Assembly: GCF_964340395.1 (NCBI RefSeq)
Contig: NC_135561.1
Coordinates: 20,126,240 to 20,190,239 of the forward strand
Direction of reading: 5' to 3'
DNA length: 64,000 nucleotides
DNA from: Glandiceps talaboti
Taxonomy: Eukaryota; Hemichordata; Enteropneusta; Spengelidae
Translations under genes and position numbers: made by a program
Shown here: piece by piece, positions 13,433 to 23,655 of the stretch
Layout: every line of letters begins with the position of its first letter
Position numbering within the stretch: position 1 is the stretch's first letter
Notes under the pieces: model-generated
What the model saw: only the letters and a program-made list of their open reading frames with translations
Databases searched by the model: none
Told to the model about the DNA's origin: nothing

Positions 13433-13473
<41 letters not shown>
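13378..13473. repeat. Compound (TTC)n-(GTC)n microsatellite
   Basis: An interrupted TTC/CTC tract (13378-13433) passes directly into about 13 perfect GTC triplets (13434-13473). The plus-strand frame across it gives a poly-leucine then poly-arginine string with no biological meaning. Confidence 0.95.
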
Positions 13474-14213
13474 TTATTATTATTACTAAATTACTATCAT
13501 TAATATTATTCTCATTATTATCATCATCCTACGAAAGATAGTTGTCAATATATCTCAGTAAAAGGGAATGACACTGTACATACATATAGACAAATTTACA
13601 CAAAATATGAATACACAAAAGTCTAAATACTAATAGACATTTAGTCTTTTGATGGCCAATCGTATGAAGCTTGATCATACTGTCTAAACAAAGATATTAC
13701 TAATATTATCATTATTATTATCCTTTATGCGCAGATAGTTTACAGCTTCGTATATGGGAAATGTTATCATTATTCTTTCATTAACATAAGAGTAAAAATT
13801 GTCTTACAACTCATCAGAAGAGAAAATAAGAGAATACACACAGAGATAAAACACAAGCTAAGAATGATACACTGAAGTCTAACAGTTACATGCTAGAGGT
13901 TAGTAGATGTCCTCTGGTGGCCAACAGTATGAGGCTTGATTGTATTGTACCAAGACTTTCAGTATTTGAAGCAATGGTATCTGTACCCAGATGAACATAC
14001 CATGTCAAAATACGTAATTGTGTAAGATGTGGTTTGTGAAGAATGGTATGATTGGTGAGGTCTAAGAAATCTAGATTTGGAATATACGACATTCCTGTTT
14101 CCCCTCTTTTTGTTACCAAAGTTGTCTAACCCCTGCACTGACATGTGATTCGTGGATAAAATATCAAAGAACATATTTTCACATGCATTTAACAAATAAT
14201 TTAAAGTAACATG
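13474..14213. other. Non-coding stretch with a diverged direct duplication
   Basis: The phrase around GGCCAATCGTATGAAGCTTG (about 13652) returns in diverged form at about 13919 as GGCCAACAGTATGAGGCTTG. This indicates an old duplication with an offset of about 267 bp. No gene is visible. Confidence 0.45.
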
Positions 14214-14885
14214 CACTTCTCAAGTCAGTCACCTCTAACAGTCACAAGCACTTTACAAGTACCACATAATGTCACATGCATTACCCATGTCAGTCACCTA
14301 ACTGTCACATGCACTACCCATGTCAGTCACCTAATTGTCACATGCACTACCCATGTCAGTCACCTAACTGTCACATGCACTACCCATGTCAGTCACCTGT
14401 CACATGCACTACCCATGTCAGTCACCTGTCACATGCACTACCCATGTCAGTCACCTGTCACATGCACTACCCATGTCAGTCACCTGTCACATGCACTACC
14501 CATGTCAGTCACCTGTCACATGAACTACCCATGTCAGTCACCTAACTGTCACATCCACTAAACCCATGTCAGTCACCTGTCACATGCACTACCCATGTCA
14601 GTCACCTAACTGTCACATGCACTACCCATGTCAGTCACCTGTCACATCCACTAAACCCATGTCAGTCATCTGTCACATGCACTACCCATGTCAGTCACCT
14701 AACTGTCACATGCACTACCCATGTCAGTCACCTAACTGTCACATGCACTACCCATGTCAGTCACCTAACTGTCACATGCACTACCCATGTCAGTCACCTA
14801 ACTGTCACATGCACTACCCATGTCAGTCACCTGTCACATGCACTACCCATGTCAGTCACCTAACTTTCACATGAACTATACACAT
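14214..14885. repeat. Minisatellite, 29/33-bp unit, about 21 copies
   Basis: The units read GTCACATGCACTACCCATGT then CAGTCACCT, with or without AACT. The two lengths (29 and 33 bp) alternate in blocks. The first copies at 14214-14272 are diverged and the array is regular from about 14272. Long plus-strand frames here are repeat artefacts. Confidence 0.95.
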
Positions 14886-15611
14886 GTCACAACTGACACG
14901 TTACATTTTCAATTCATATACAAAGTGGGGGTGAACTTTGACACTCCATCTTACAAAAGGTAAGCATCCATGATGAGCTCGGGAAATGGGAAAGAATGGT
15001 ACATGGACAGCTTTTGATTATACATGTATATTGCATATTACCAAATATGGTTTGACAACTACTTTATGTACTGCATCTGTCTCAAGATACTTCATGTAGT
15101 CGCATGTACTATTCATAAAAATGTACGCATTGCAGATGTCGGTCAAACACTTTCAAAATCGTAACACTAAGACTATAAGAGAAGCAATAACGTGAAACTG
15201 TCAAAATGAGATGCGACATACTCAAAGCGCAAAATAGTCATCGAGAAGAAGGGATAAAATGTTGTTATCACCTACTGGTTCACTTTTATGTCAACTTTGG
15301 CAGCGCAACATTTACCATTTAAGACTAGTGTCTGTGTGTTGTATATGGACGTATTGATCAACTGATTGGTGTATTACATTATATACATCCATACATCAAC
15401 TTGTCATCTAAAAATGTTCACTTGACATGAAACCTCTGTATCGAAAATAACACTTTTCATCAAAATGAATGAGTAAAGTCTGAAACTGAGGCCTCGTTTT
15501 TAACCACAACAATATTTAGTATTGAGAAATCGAAACAGAGATGGTTCAATATGGGAAAAGAGGTTTTGTAACTTACACAAATTTTCATGATTTTTGGTTT
15601 TAAACAATCAC
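14886..15611. other. Non-coding stretch
   Basis: Nothing identifiable. Confidence 0.5.
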
Positions 15612-15620
15612 ATTCATCAT

Positions 15621-15651
<31 letters not shown>

Positions 15652-15692
15652 AGCATCACCACCACCACCACCACCACCACCACCACCACCAT
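15612..15692. repeat. Compound triplet microsatellite (CAT)n-(CAG)n-(CAC)n
   Basis: About eight CAT-type triplets, five CAG-type and ten or more CAC-type triplets follow one another without a break. No long frame or splice context suggests that it is translated. Confidence 0.95.
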
Positions 15693-16987
15693 GATCATCC
15701 CCTCCCCCTTTCTGTATCTTCTCTCTCCCTTTCCTTCTATCATCACATTTAGACTTATCTACTTCAAAAACACCAATCTACTCATCTACTGATTGCTTCA
15801 CTTTGTGTGTTCAGATGCAATACTTCATTTAAACTTTCATCCTCCATAGCTTTCTAATCCTCATAGTGTTTAACACACTTTACATATACTTGTGAAAATG
15901 AAGTTCTATTATCCAGTTTACAGTAGTATAGTGGAAACAGCAACGTCATCACATCTGAATTAACACTACGTCACAAAAAAAACACCAAGGCCATTCAGTT
16001 TCTCTCTCCAATCCCAAGAAGCAATCTTTCTTGTTGAGTGGACACTTTAATAGTGTCTACTAAAGTTATCATAGTCTGACGTACGTAGCTACACAAATAT
16101 AGTTACCACACTCAATTCATTGATATCTCCAGTGTTACTGCTACACATACTGGCAAAACTCAAAGAAAAAATATGAGACCAGTATTATCACATTATCAGA
16201 AGTTTTCTTTTCTCTGCCTCCATACATGTACATCTGATTGCCTAACCATTTCACCTTTCCAAAGCAATACAGAGCAAATAGCCTGCAGCTACCGTCTAAT
16301 TTGCCTCCAATATTCTGCTTTGCAAAACAACTCAATTCCAATACCTGTGCTATAAATATAAACATACTTCAATCTGATAATCCTCCACTGACTCTGAAAT
16401 CAATTTCCAAACTGAATTTTGTAAATGTTAAATAAAACTATTTAGAGAAATGATTTTCAAACTGCTAGCCCAAAATCTCAAAAGTCAGACATCTACAACC
16501 AGTTTATTCATGAAGTTGCTTACAATCCAATCTGAGCAATGAACTCTAAAAGAGTTCCAATGACTTGCACTCGATGACTTGCACAAGTTAGATATTCCAA
16601 TGAAATGAATCTGTAATTTGTAAGTTAAGTATTAATAAGCTGTTTATATCCAGGGGTTTAGAACTATTAATTCTGCATGGAGGTATCTGCATGTAGTTTG
16701 CCAATTGGACTTTTTCTGTGCTACTCTGAAAGTTCAGAACTATTGGCAGAAGTAATATACACCCACACGTAACACCAAAGGCCTTGTCAAAGTAGGAATA
16801 AATCTCAGCTGTGCAAAATGATTGTCTTGAAAAAAGTGGGTAATGAACAAAATAATGATTTCATATATATCCACATTACTCCAATGATAAGACATTATGA
16901 ATCAAAAACCATGGGATTCAAACTTTGGCATTTAAAACTTCAATAACAATTTATTAAATTCTTCATTTTGAATCCATAATTTATTCG
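15693..16987. other. Non-coding stretch left of the transposon
   Basis: Nothing identifiable. Overlapping short frames on both strands at 16141-16435 have no recognisable domain. Confidence 0.5.
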
Positions 16988-17069
16988 AAAGTGGCCATAT
17001 GGATGAGGGCTGGGTATTTATTTTGGATTTGTAAATTTAACAAACAATTTTATAATGGCGCTTCCTACT
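16988..17069 (+). repeat. Left terminal inverted repeat of the transposon
   Basis: Reads AAAGTGGCCATATGGATGAG, then a phrase with GGGTATTTATTTTGGATTT, then ACAATTTTATAATGG and CTTCCTACT. The reverse complement of 23936-24014 follows the same order with a few substitutions and small indels. Confidence 0.85.
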
Positions 17070-17288
17070 GTTCGTACAATAACAATTTTGTACATGTTTT
17101 TTTTCTAGCTTTTTGAAAATTACTAAGTTACAAAGAATACTGCCATTGGCATTGTAGCACAACTGTACAGTTTTTGAAAATGTTTATCCATATGCTAGTC
17201 CATGTTAACAATAAGTGTTCATTTGTTGAATGACTATCCAGTTGCCTATCCAACCATGTTGCTATCTTTACGATATATGCTATCATTT

Positions 17289-17800
17289 GGCTGTTCCTAT
17301 GGGCGTGGTCATGTTGTTAGATATATTTGCATACATTTTTTAATGTTTTTCACTTGTGTATGAATTCCTGATATTATCTTTGCAATATATGTGATCATTT
17401 GGCTGTTGCTATGGGCGTGGCCTTGTTGCTAGGTACATTTGCATACATTTTTTGAATGTTTATTCAATTGTCTAAGAATCCCTGTTCTCTTTGCAATAGA
17501 TGTGAATATCTGGCTGTTGCTATGGGTGTGGGGTCTTGTTGCTAGGCAAATTGACATACATTTTTCGAATGTTTACTCAATTGTCTAAGAATCCCTGTTC
17601 TCTGGAATACAGCTCCATTTTGCTGTTGCTATGGGCGTGGTCATGGTTGCTAGGGTATTTGCATACATTTTTTGAAAGTTTACTCATTTGCCTACCAGAT
17701 GATGTTGTTATTTGACCAAAATATATTGCCATTTGGTTGTTGCTAAGGGCGTGGTCATGGTTGCTACGGCCAATTTTGCCAAAATGTTTTGAAGAAAATC
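17289..17800 (+). repeat. Five subterminal tandem repeats, period about 112 bp
   Basis: Copies start at about 17289, 17401, 17512, 17621 and 17735. Each begins close to GGCTGTTGCTATGGGCGTGG, and the first four continue with a form of TTTGCATACATTTTTTGAATG. The GGGCGTGG core (GGGTGTGG in the third copy) is a KLF/Sp1-type GC box. The array lies about 0.8-1.3 kb upstream of the start codon and could be a transposase-binding or promoter region. Both roles are inferred. Confidence 0.8.
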
Positions 17801-17868
17801 TGCAGAATAATACTTTCAGAAACATCTTCAAGTTTCTGACTCATTGACCAAGTACTTTTTGAGATGTA

Positions 17869-18070
17869 TGTTTTTGACCAAAAATGAACATTTTTACACC
17901 TAATTTGCATATCACTCATTGAATCATTGCATGCATAATATTTCTTCGTCCATACATCCCTAGATGCATTCCCATTAAATTTCGGCCCAATCTGCTTAGC
18001 GGTTTTGGAATTATAGATTTGTTACCAAAAAGACACATTTTTAGCCCTAATTTGCATATCACTATTGGGG
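17869..18070 (+). repeat. Two direct copies of a GACCAAAAATnACATTTTT module
   Basis: The phrase TTGACCAAAAATGAACATTT then ACCTAATTTGCATATCACT at about 17873 recurs about 147 bp later in altered form (ACCAAAAAGACACATTTTTA then CCCTAATTTGCATATCACT). Between them lies AAATTTCGGCCCAATCTGC. The same module occurs right of the gene at 23680-23755 and in several copies at 31.7-32.7 kb, so it belongs to a dispersed repeat that also occurs inside the transposon. Confidence 0.6.
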
Positions 18071-18084
18071 CCATCATATGAACA

Positions 18085-18221
18085 ATTCTTAGTATAGTGC
18101 AGCAGCTAACAAGAATATTGTGCACTTTTGGTTAAAAGAATGAAACTTGGCACAGTTAGTCATTGACCCATATTGAACATTTTCAGATATGGATCCAAGT
18201 AAGCAGCGCCCTCTAGTGGCC
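18085..18221 (+). repeat. Internal inverted repeat, left copy, with a CTCF-like 15-mer
   Basis: This stretch matches the reverse complement of 23511-23655 along its length, including GTGCAGCAG, GTTAAAAG.ATGAAACTTG and CAGATATGGATCCAA. It ends in AGCGCCCTCTAGTGG (18205-18219), the reverse complement of the vertebrate CTCF core pattern CCASYAGRKGGCRCY. It sits 400 bp upstream of the start codon. Confidence 0.75.
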
Positions 18222-18620
18222 ATGAGTGGAAAGATTAGTTTTTCTTGCGATAATTAACAAAATAGTACAAAATAGCTACTAACAAAATGAATTTTGTGTT
18301 ATTTTGTCATAAATATTGATATTCCAAAGCATTTCTGTGATTTTGTTCACATTTTCCCTTAGAAATGGGTGTGTAACATTATGTGAATGTTCAAAGAGTG
18401 AATCTCTTTTCACTTAGTTTGATTCTATCATGGTCAATGTCTGAAAGCATCTACACAAATCTTCAAGTACATTCACATTTGGTCTACTAGTATTGATCCT
18501 GCACTTCTATTTGTCGTAGATTAAGCAAGATTCACTTCAAGTAAGTCAAGCTACCTAATCAAGTTAGGCAGTAGACAGCTAGTCATAGAATCAATTGTAT
18601 TGCTAGTAGTAGTAGCAGAC

Positions 18621-21600
18621 ATGTCAAAAGCATACAAGCTTGTAGATACATCAGAGCCAGGTCCTTCTGGACAAATTAGCCATGAAATAAATTGGCAAAT
18701 GTGCATTCTTTGCCAGACTCTAACTAGTGAACCATTACAGTGCCCTGCAAACTCAAAAAGAAAAGACTTTGGTGCAGGATATAAGTATGTTGCAGAAAAT
18801 CTCATTCAGTTTCATGAACTGAATGCATTACCCTTAGAAGTAGATATGAAGAAGCTAGACACAGGTTCAGGAATTGAAGATACCTTTAGGGAGAACAAAG
18901 CAGCTTGGCACAAAACCTGTAGAAATAAAATTAGTACCATGCATTTAGAAAGAGTGCGCAAAAGGAAAGCAGAAAAATCACAAGATTCAAGCCCTGTAAA
19001 AACCAGAAAAGCTCGTTCTGTATGTAAACAGAAAGAAGGTGCTTCAGATATATGCATATTCTGTGATAGTGTTGCTGGTCTAGCTGGTCTTCATAAGGCA
19101 TCTACATTTGAACTCGATTTTAAAGTGAGGAAATGTGCAACAGAACTCAATGATACAAAATTATTGTCAAAGCTTGCAGGTGGAGATATGGTTGCTATTG
19201 ATGCCCAATATCATGTAAACTGTTTGGCAAAGTTATACAAACGAGCACAATTACTAGAAAAGAACCCTAAAGAGAGACAAAGTGAGGGTGCTTTACACGG
19301 TATAGCATTTGCAGAATTGGTTTCTCACTTGGAAACATTTCGTGACTCCAAAGAAACGAGACCAGTATTTTACATGGCAGATATAAAGAACCTGTACGCA
19401 TCAAGATTACAGGAACTTGGTGTTGAAAATGTCCAAGTGCACACTACACGACTCAAAAATCGAGTTCTGGCAGCAATTACTGATCTCAAAGCTTATAATC
19501 AAGGAAGGCAAATCTTACTTGCATTCGACCATGATGTAGGGGAAGCACTCAAACAAGTATGTGATCAAGACTATGACAGTGAGGCACTAGCCTTGGCCAA
19601 AGCTGCCAAACTTGTTCGTCGAGATATATTCAACACAAAGCAGGAATTTAATGGACAATTTCTTGAAGACAGTCAAGAAAAAGCTGTGCCTGCATCTCTC
19701 AATGCTCTCATAAGTATGATTCTAGATGGACCAAATATCAAAGAACAGGCAGTTGAAATGAAACCAAAGTCTCATGCATCTCAAGCTATATCACAGCTGA
19801 TTGTGTTCAATAGTGTGAAATCAAGGTACATTCAGTCTTCTTCTTCTACAATGTCAATTCGTCACAGTAGAGACAAGGAAACACCAGTACCAATATATCT
19901 TGCACTGAAGATCCATGCTGAAACAAGGAAGCGTGGTCTAGTTGATACTCTCCATGGCATGGGTTTGTGTATCTCCTATGATCGCCTCCTTTCAATCTCT
20001 ACAGACATTGGAAACAAAGTATGTGAAATGTATGAAGAGGAAAAGGTGGTATGTCCTCCAAAGCTGAAAAAACAGCTGTTCACAACAGCAGCTGTCGATA
20101 ACATAGACCACAACCCAAGTTCTGCTACAGCAAAGGACTCATTTCATGGTACTAGCATTTCCATGATGCAGCACCCTACTTTAGAAACACAGGGTGTACC
20201 ACGTGATGTCCCAGTACTGGATGTATCTGGAAATGAATATAAAAGTACTTCAATTGCACCAATGCCCATGTCATACATAAATGTTCCACCAGCTCCTCCA
20301 ACTAGAAAGGATCTATTAGTGCCACGAGGAATTGGACCAATAAAACCCAATACACCTCTTTTTCCAGAGGTGCTAGAAAAAGAGTATGAGTGGTTACACC
20401 ATCTGAGACAGCTTATCAATAAACCAGAGCTTAGCAAGGATGACTTCATCTCATGGTCTGCATATTGGGCATCAATGCAGCCACCAATGAATGACCCTAC
20501 AACAATTGTAGCTCTTATGCCACTGTTTCAGGAATGTGCACACTCAGTTGCCATGATCCAACATGCCATGAACACTGTAAAGGCTGCAGTACATTACCTA
20601 AACCCTGAGCAGGTACCAGTGGTAGTAATGGACCAGCCTCTGTTTGCTATTGGTAAAACAATCCAATGGAACTTTCCTATCACTCATGGTGAAGACAAAT
20701 ATGTCATAATGTTTGGTGCACTACACATTGAAATGGCAGCATTCAAAGTTTTGGGGGACTGGCTTGAAGGTAGTGGTTGGACAACAGCACTTTGTACTGC
20801 TGGTGTCACTTCAAGTGGTACAGCTGACTCCATGATAAAGGCTGCACATCTTACTAAAACAAGACATGCTCATCAACTCACAGCAGCCACTCTCTTTATT
20901 CTGCAGCACCAAGCATACGACACATACATGAACATGGTTCTAGAAAATCCTTTGGAGTTCACAGCATGGTGTGATAAAATGTCAATTGAACAACCTCAAT
21001 TTCAGTTTTGGTCACTTGCCCTTCAACTGGAACTCTGCATTCTCAGGTTGGTTGGGTCTATCCGAGAAGCGAACTTCTCAAGGTACTTGGAATCTCTGGC
21101 CAAATTGATGCCATGGATATTTAGCCTTGATCACATAAATTATGCTCGGTGGCTCTCTGTTCATATAAGAGATTTATGCGCCTTACCCGAGAGCCATCCC
21201 TCAGTGTATCAGGCATTTTGTAGTGGAGGATTTGTTGCACGCAAATCTAAACGCCCATTCTCTGCCATGGCACTTGATCAGGCACATGAACAATCTAATG
21301 CGCTAGTGAAAGGGGATGGGGGTGCAGTTGGACTGACAGAAAACCCATCAGCTCTCAGAAGATGGATGGTTTCAGGACCTGAGGTATCCAGAATGATACA
21401 GGAGTTTGAAGAGAACAGAGGTACCAAGGAAAGTAGTCTGGTACATCATGAGCAATCCCCAGGTGTGCAAAAGTCCTTTGGCAAAGATGTCTCATCACTT
21501 GTCATGGTCTTCAATGAAATGGGAAACCCTTTTCAGGAGGACAGTGGTGATCTCCTTGCATTAGACACCAAGGATATTATGGATCCTGAAGTTGTAAAGA

Positions 21601-23186
21601 CTGTTAGAGAAGTATATAAGAGGGGACAAGAACAATATGACCTCTTTGTCAAAGAGAGGTTCATAGATCGAACCAAAACTATACAAGAACCAATAAAAAA
21701 GAACAAAATGTCATTGTTCTCAAAAAAGAAGACAACAGTGAAACAAAAAGCCCAGGTCACAACTTTAAAAGAAGACTGTGCTTTGTTCTCCAGACTGTAC
21801 ATTGCATGCCAGTCTCGAGATGGTAACCTTGAAGAGTTTTTCAAGCATGAAAACCAGCCATGGCCTCCTTCTTTGGCAAGACAGGATGAAATGAGAACTG
21901 GGAACAAAGCTCTTCTTCTGACTGAACTCGAAGCCCTCACACATACTCGAGTCGCAGCACCCAATGTTACTGCAATGGTTTTGGATGGTGCTATGATTGT
22001 CCAGATGCTGTCTCCAGGTACTACAAAGACATTCCAGGAGTACAGTGACACAGTGTTCAAGCCATACATCTTGTTGAATTTAGATCATGTGGATAGACTT
22101 GATATAGTATGGGATGTGTATTTTGCTGACAGCCTGAAGGCAGCTACAAGAGAGAAACGTGGTAAAGGTGCAAGAAGGAGAGTAAGTCCATCATCAAATA
22201 TACCAAGTAACTGGCAAAGCTTCTTGCGTGACAATGATAACAAAACTGAGCTCTTTAGGTTACTGTCAGAACAAATGACCTCAACTGAAGTAGATGGGAA
22301 GGAACTGTACAGCACTTTTGGGAATGAAGTTCTCTGTACACCTGCTAGACTGGACAAAGGTCGCATAGAGCCATGTTCTCATGAAGAGGCAGATACACGT
22401 TTGGCTCTCCATCTATGTGATGCAGCAGAAAATGGGCACCAGAATATTATGATCAGAACAGTTGACACAGATGTTGATGTCATTATTGTATCAAATTTGC
22501 ATTTAATTCCAGTGGCTGAGGTGTGGATATCTTTTGGTGTTGGCAGACACTATAGGTACATCGCAGCTCATGAAATTGCAAACTCTCTGGGCCCGCATAA
22601 AGCGAAAACATTATCCATATTCCATGCACTGACTGGTTGTGATGTGACATCGTTTTTTTGTGGGAAAGGCAAGAAGTCAACCTGGGATACATGGCAGGTA
22701 TTTCCAGAAGTCACAGATGCATTTCTCACTCTAGCAGAGGCTCCAGAACAAGTGCCTGACAATTGCATGTCACTAATTGAACGGTTTGTGATTCTTTGGT
22801 ATGATCGAACCAGTGGAATGCATAACGTTAATGAGGCAAGGCAACATCTGTTCTCCAGAAAATCACGAGCTCTCGAGAATATTCCCCCTACACAAGCAGC
22901 CCTCCAACAGCATGTACTAAGAGCAACCTACCAAGGGGGACATGTTTGGGGTCAGGCCTTGCAAAGAGATCCTAAATTACCAAGTCCAATGGATTGGGGT
23001 TGGACAAAAAAAGATGATTCACCATGGAAACCAAAGTGGACAACTCTTGGTCAAGCACACGAAATGTGCTATGAGCTGATTCACTGCAACTGTAAAAAGG
23101 CATGCAGGGGTCTTTGCAGATGCTATAAGGCTAGTCTCAACTGCACTGCTCTCTGTTACTGTGAAGGAAACTGCCACCAGGACTGA
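18621..23186 (+). CDS. Transposon-encoded protein: zinc modules, FEN1/XPG-like nuclease region, CXC tail
   Basis: Intronless, 1521 residues. I start at ATG 18621 (G at -3); the frame could open 21 bases earlier only at a TTG. Seen in order: C28/C31...H97/C100 and C145/C148...H198/C201, two possible zinc modules; a basic stretch at 111-119; a conserved-looking middle (about 660-930) with DQPL at 671, GALHIEM at 699-705, NYARWL at 840-845 and DQAHEQSN at 886-893; a lysine-rich possible nuclear signal at 1026-1043; then D1122, D1165, E1256, D1258, D1282, D1284 and D1341, matching the order and rough spacing of FEN1/XPG metal-binding acids, with a glycine/lysine turn (GKGKK, 1348-1352) where that family has its helix-hairpin motif. 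The tail (1489-1518) holds nine cysteines as CxC-x3-C-x3-CxC-x6-C-x3-CxC-x3-C, a CXC-type zinc cluster. From memory, similar uncharacterised proteins are multi-copy in cnidarians, molluscs and cephalochordates. A transposition role is inferred from the flanking inverted repeats. Antisense frames are shadows. Confidence 0.9.
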   Translation: MSKAYKLVDTSEPGPSGQISHEINWQMCILCQTLTSEPLQCPANSKRKDFGAGYKYVAENLIQFHELNALPLEVDMKKLDTGSGIEDTFRENKAAWHKTCRNKISTMHLERVRKRKAEKSQDSSPVKTRKARSVCKQKEGASDICIFCDSVAGLAGLHKASTFELDFKVRKCATELNDTKLLSKLAGGDMVAIDAQYHVNCLAKLYKRAQLLEKNPKERQSEGALHGIAFAELVSHLETFRDSKETRPVFYMADIKNLYASRLQELGVENVQVHTTRLKNRVLAAITDLKAYNQGRQILLAFDHDVGEALKQVCDQDYDSEALALAKAAKLVRRDIFNTKQEFNGQFLEDSQEKAVPASLNALISMILDGPNIKEQAVEMKPKSHASQAISQLIVFNSVKSRYIQSSSSTMSIRHSRDKETPVPIYLALKIHAETRKRGLVDTLHGMGLCISYDRLLSISTDIGNKVCEMYEEEKVVCPPKLKKQLFTTAAVDNIDHNPSSATAKDSFHGTSISMMQHPTLETQGVPRDVPVLDVSGNEYKSTSIAPMPMSYINVPPAPPTRKDLLVPRGIGPIKPNTPLFPEVLEKEYEWLHHLRQLINKPELSKDDFISWSAYWASMQPPMNDPTTIVALMPLFQECAHSVAMIQHAMNTVKAAVHYLNPEQVPVVVMDQPLFAIGKTIQWNFPITHGEDKYVIMFGALHIEMAAFKVLGDWLEGSGWTTALCTAGVTSSGTADSMIKAAHLTKTRHAHQLTAATLFILQHQAYDTYMNMVLENPLEFTAWCDKMSIEQPQFQFWSLALQLELCILRLVGSIREANFSRYLESLAKLMPWIFSLDHINYARWLSVHIRDLCALPESHPSVYQAFCSGGFVARKSKRPFSAMALDQAHEQSNALVKGDGGAVGLTENPSALRRWMVSGPEVSRMIQEFEENRGTKESSLVHHEQSPGVQKSFGKDVSSLVMVFNEMGNPFQEDSGDLLALDTKDIMDPEVVKTVREVYKRGQEQYDLFVKERFIDRTKTIQEPIKKNKMSLFSKKKTTVKQKAQVTTLKEDCALFSRLYIACQSRDGNLEEFFKHENQPWPPSLARQDEMRTGNKALLLTELEALTHTRVAAPNVTAMVLDGAMIVQMLSPGTTKTFQEYSDTVFKPYILLNLDHVDRLDIVWDVYFADSLKAATREKRGKGARRRVSPSSNIPSNWQSFLRDNDNKTELFRLLSEQMTSTEVDGKELYSTFGNEVLCTPARLDKGRIEPCSHEEADTRLALHLCDAAENGHQNIMIRTVDTDVDVIIVSNLHLIPVAEVWISFGVGRHYRYIAAHEIANSLGPHKAKTLSIFHALTGCDVTSFFCGKGKKSTWDTWQVFPEVTDAFLTLAEAPEQVPDNCMSLIERFVILWYDRTSGMHNVNEARQHLFSRKSRALENIPPTQAALQQHVLRATYQGGHVWGQALQRDPKLPSPMDWGWTKKDDSPWKPKWTTLGQAHEMCYELIHCNCKKACRGLCRCYKASLNCTALCYCEGNCHQD

Positions 23187-23510
23187 CTGGGTATTTGTAA
23201 TGGAACACTTGCATGTTACAATTAACAGTATATATCAATGATTTAAGATATTTTTGTCCCTGATTTCTGATATATGGAAATAGCAGTGAGTGGTTAACAT
23301 GATAGAATTAGCTATTTTCCACAGCAAATGTTACACATTTTCGTAAAATATGTCAATAATGTTGCAAAACAATGTTGTTATTCATTGCTTATGTTGATAA
23401 AACAAGTTTCTGACATAAATTCCCAATTTTGGTGAAAATATGGTCATACTGGATGAATTTATTAGCCCATGTTTGAAGGAAATGCATGGTTTACTGAAAT
23501 TTCCGTTTCT
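23187..23510 (+). other. 3' untranslated or intergenic part of the transposon
   Basis: AT-rich, with no further open frame. No AATAAA is seen before the one in the right terminal repeat. Confidence 0.5.
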
Positions 23511-23655
23511 GGCCACTAGAGGGCGCTGATTTTTTGGATCCATATCTGAAAGTGATCAGTATAGTTCAAAGTATATATGTGGCAAGTTTCATGCTTTTAA
23601 CCCAAAGTGCACGATTTGGCCAAAATCTTGGGTTAACTGCTGCACTAGTAAGAAC
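23511..23655 (+). repeat. Internal inverted repeat, right copy, with a CTCF-like 15-mer
   Basis: The counterpart of 18085-18221. CCACTAGAGGGCGCT at 23513-23527 fits the vertebrate CTCF core at all 15 positions, in the opposite orientation to the left copy. It lies 325 bp after the stop codon, so the pair brackets the gene. Confidence 0.75.

Noticed and set aside
16900-16975. TTTGGCATTTAAAA and CATTTTGAATCC as a further terminal repeat left of the transposon
   Set aside because: The resemblance to the short copy's end is limited to short AT-rich words in the wrong arrangement.
18600-18620. A seven-codon extension of the large gene from a TTG
   Set aside because: Animal genes rarely start at TTG, and an in-frame ATG with a purine at -3 follows at 18621.
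18551-22768. Antisense and out-of-frame open frames within the large gene
   Set aside because: They overlap the long gene completely, carry no known motif, and are expected shadows of its codon composition.
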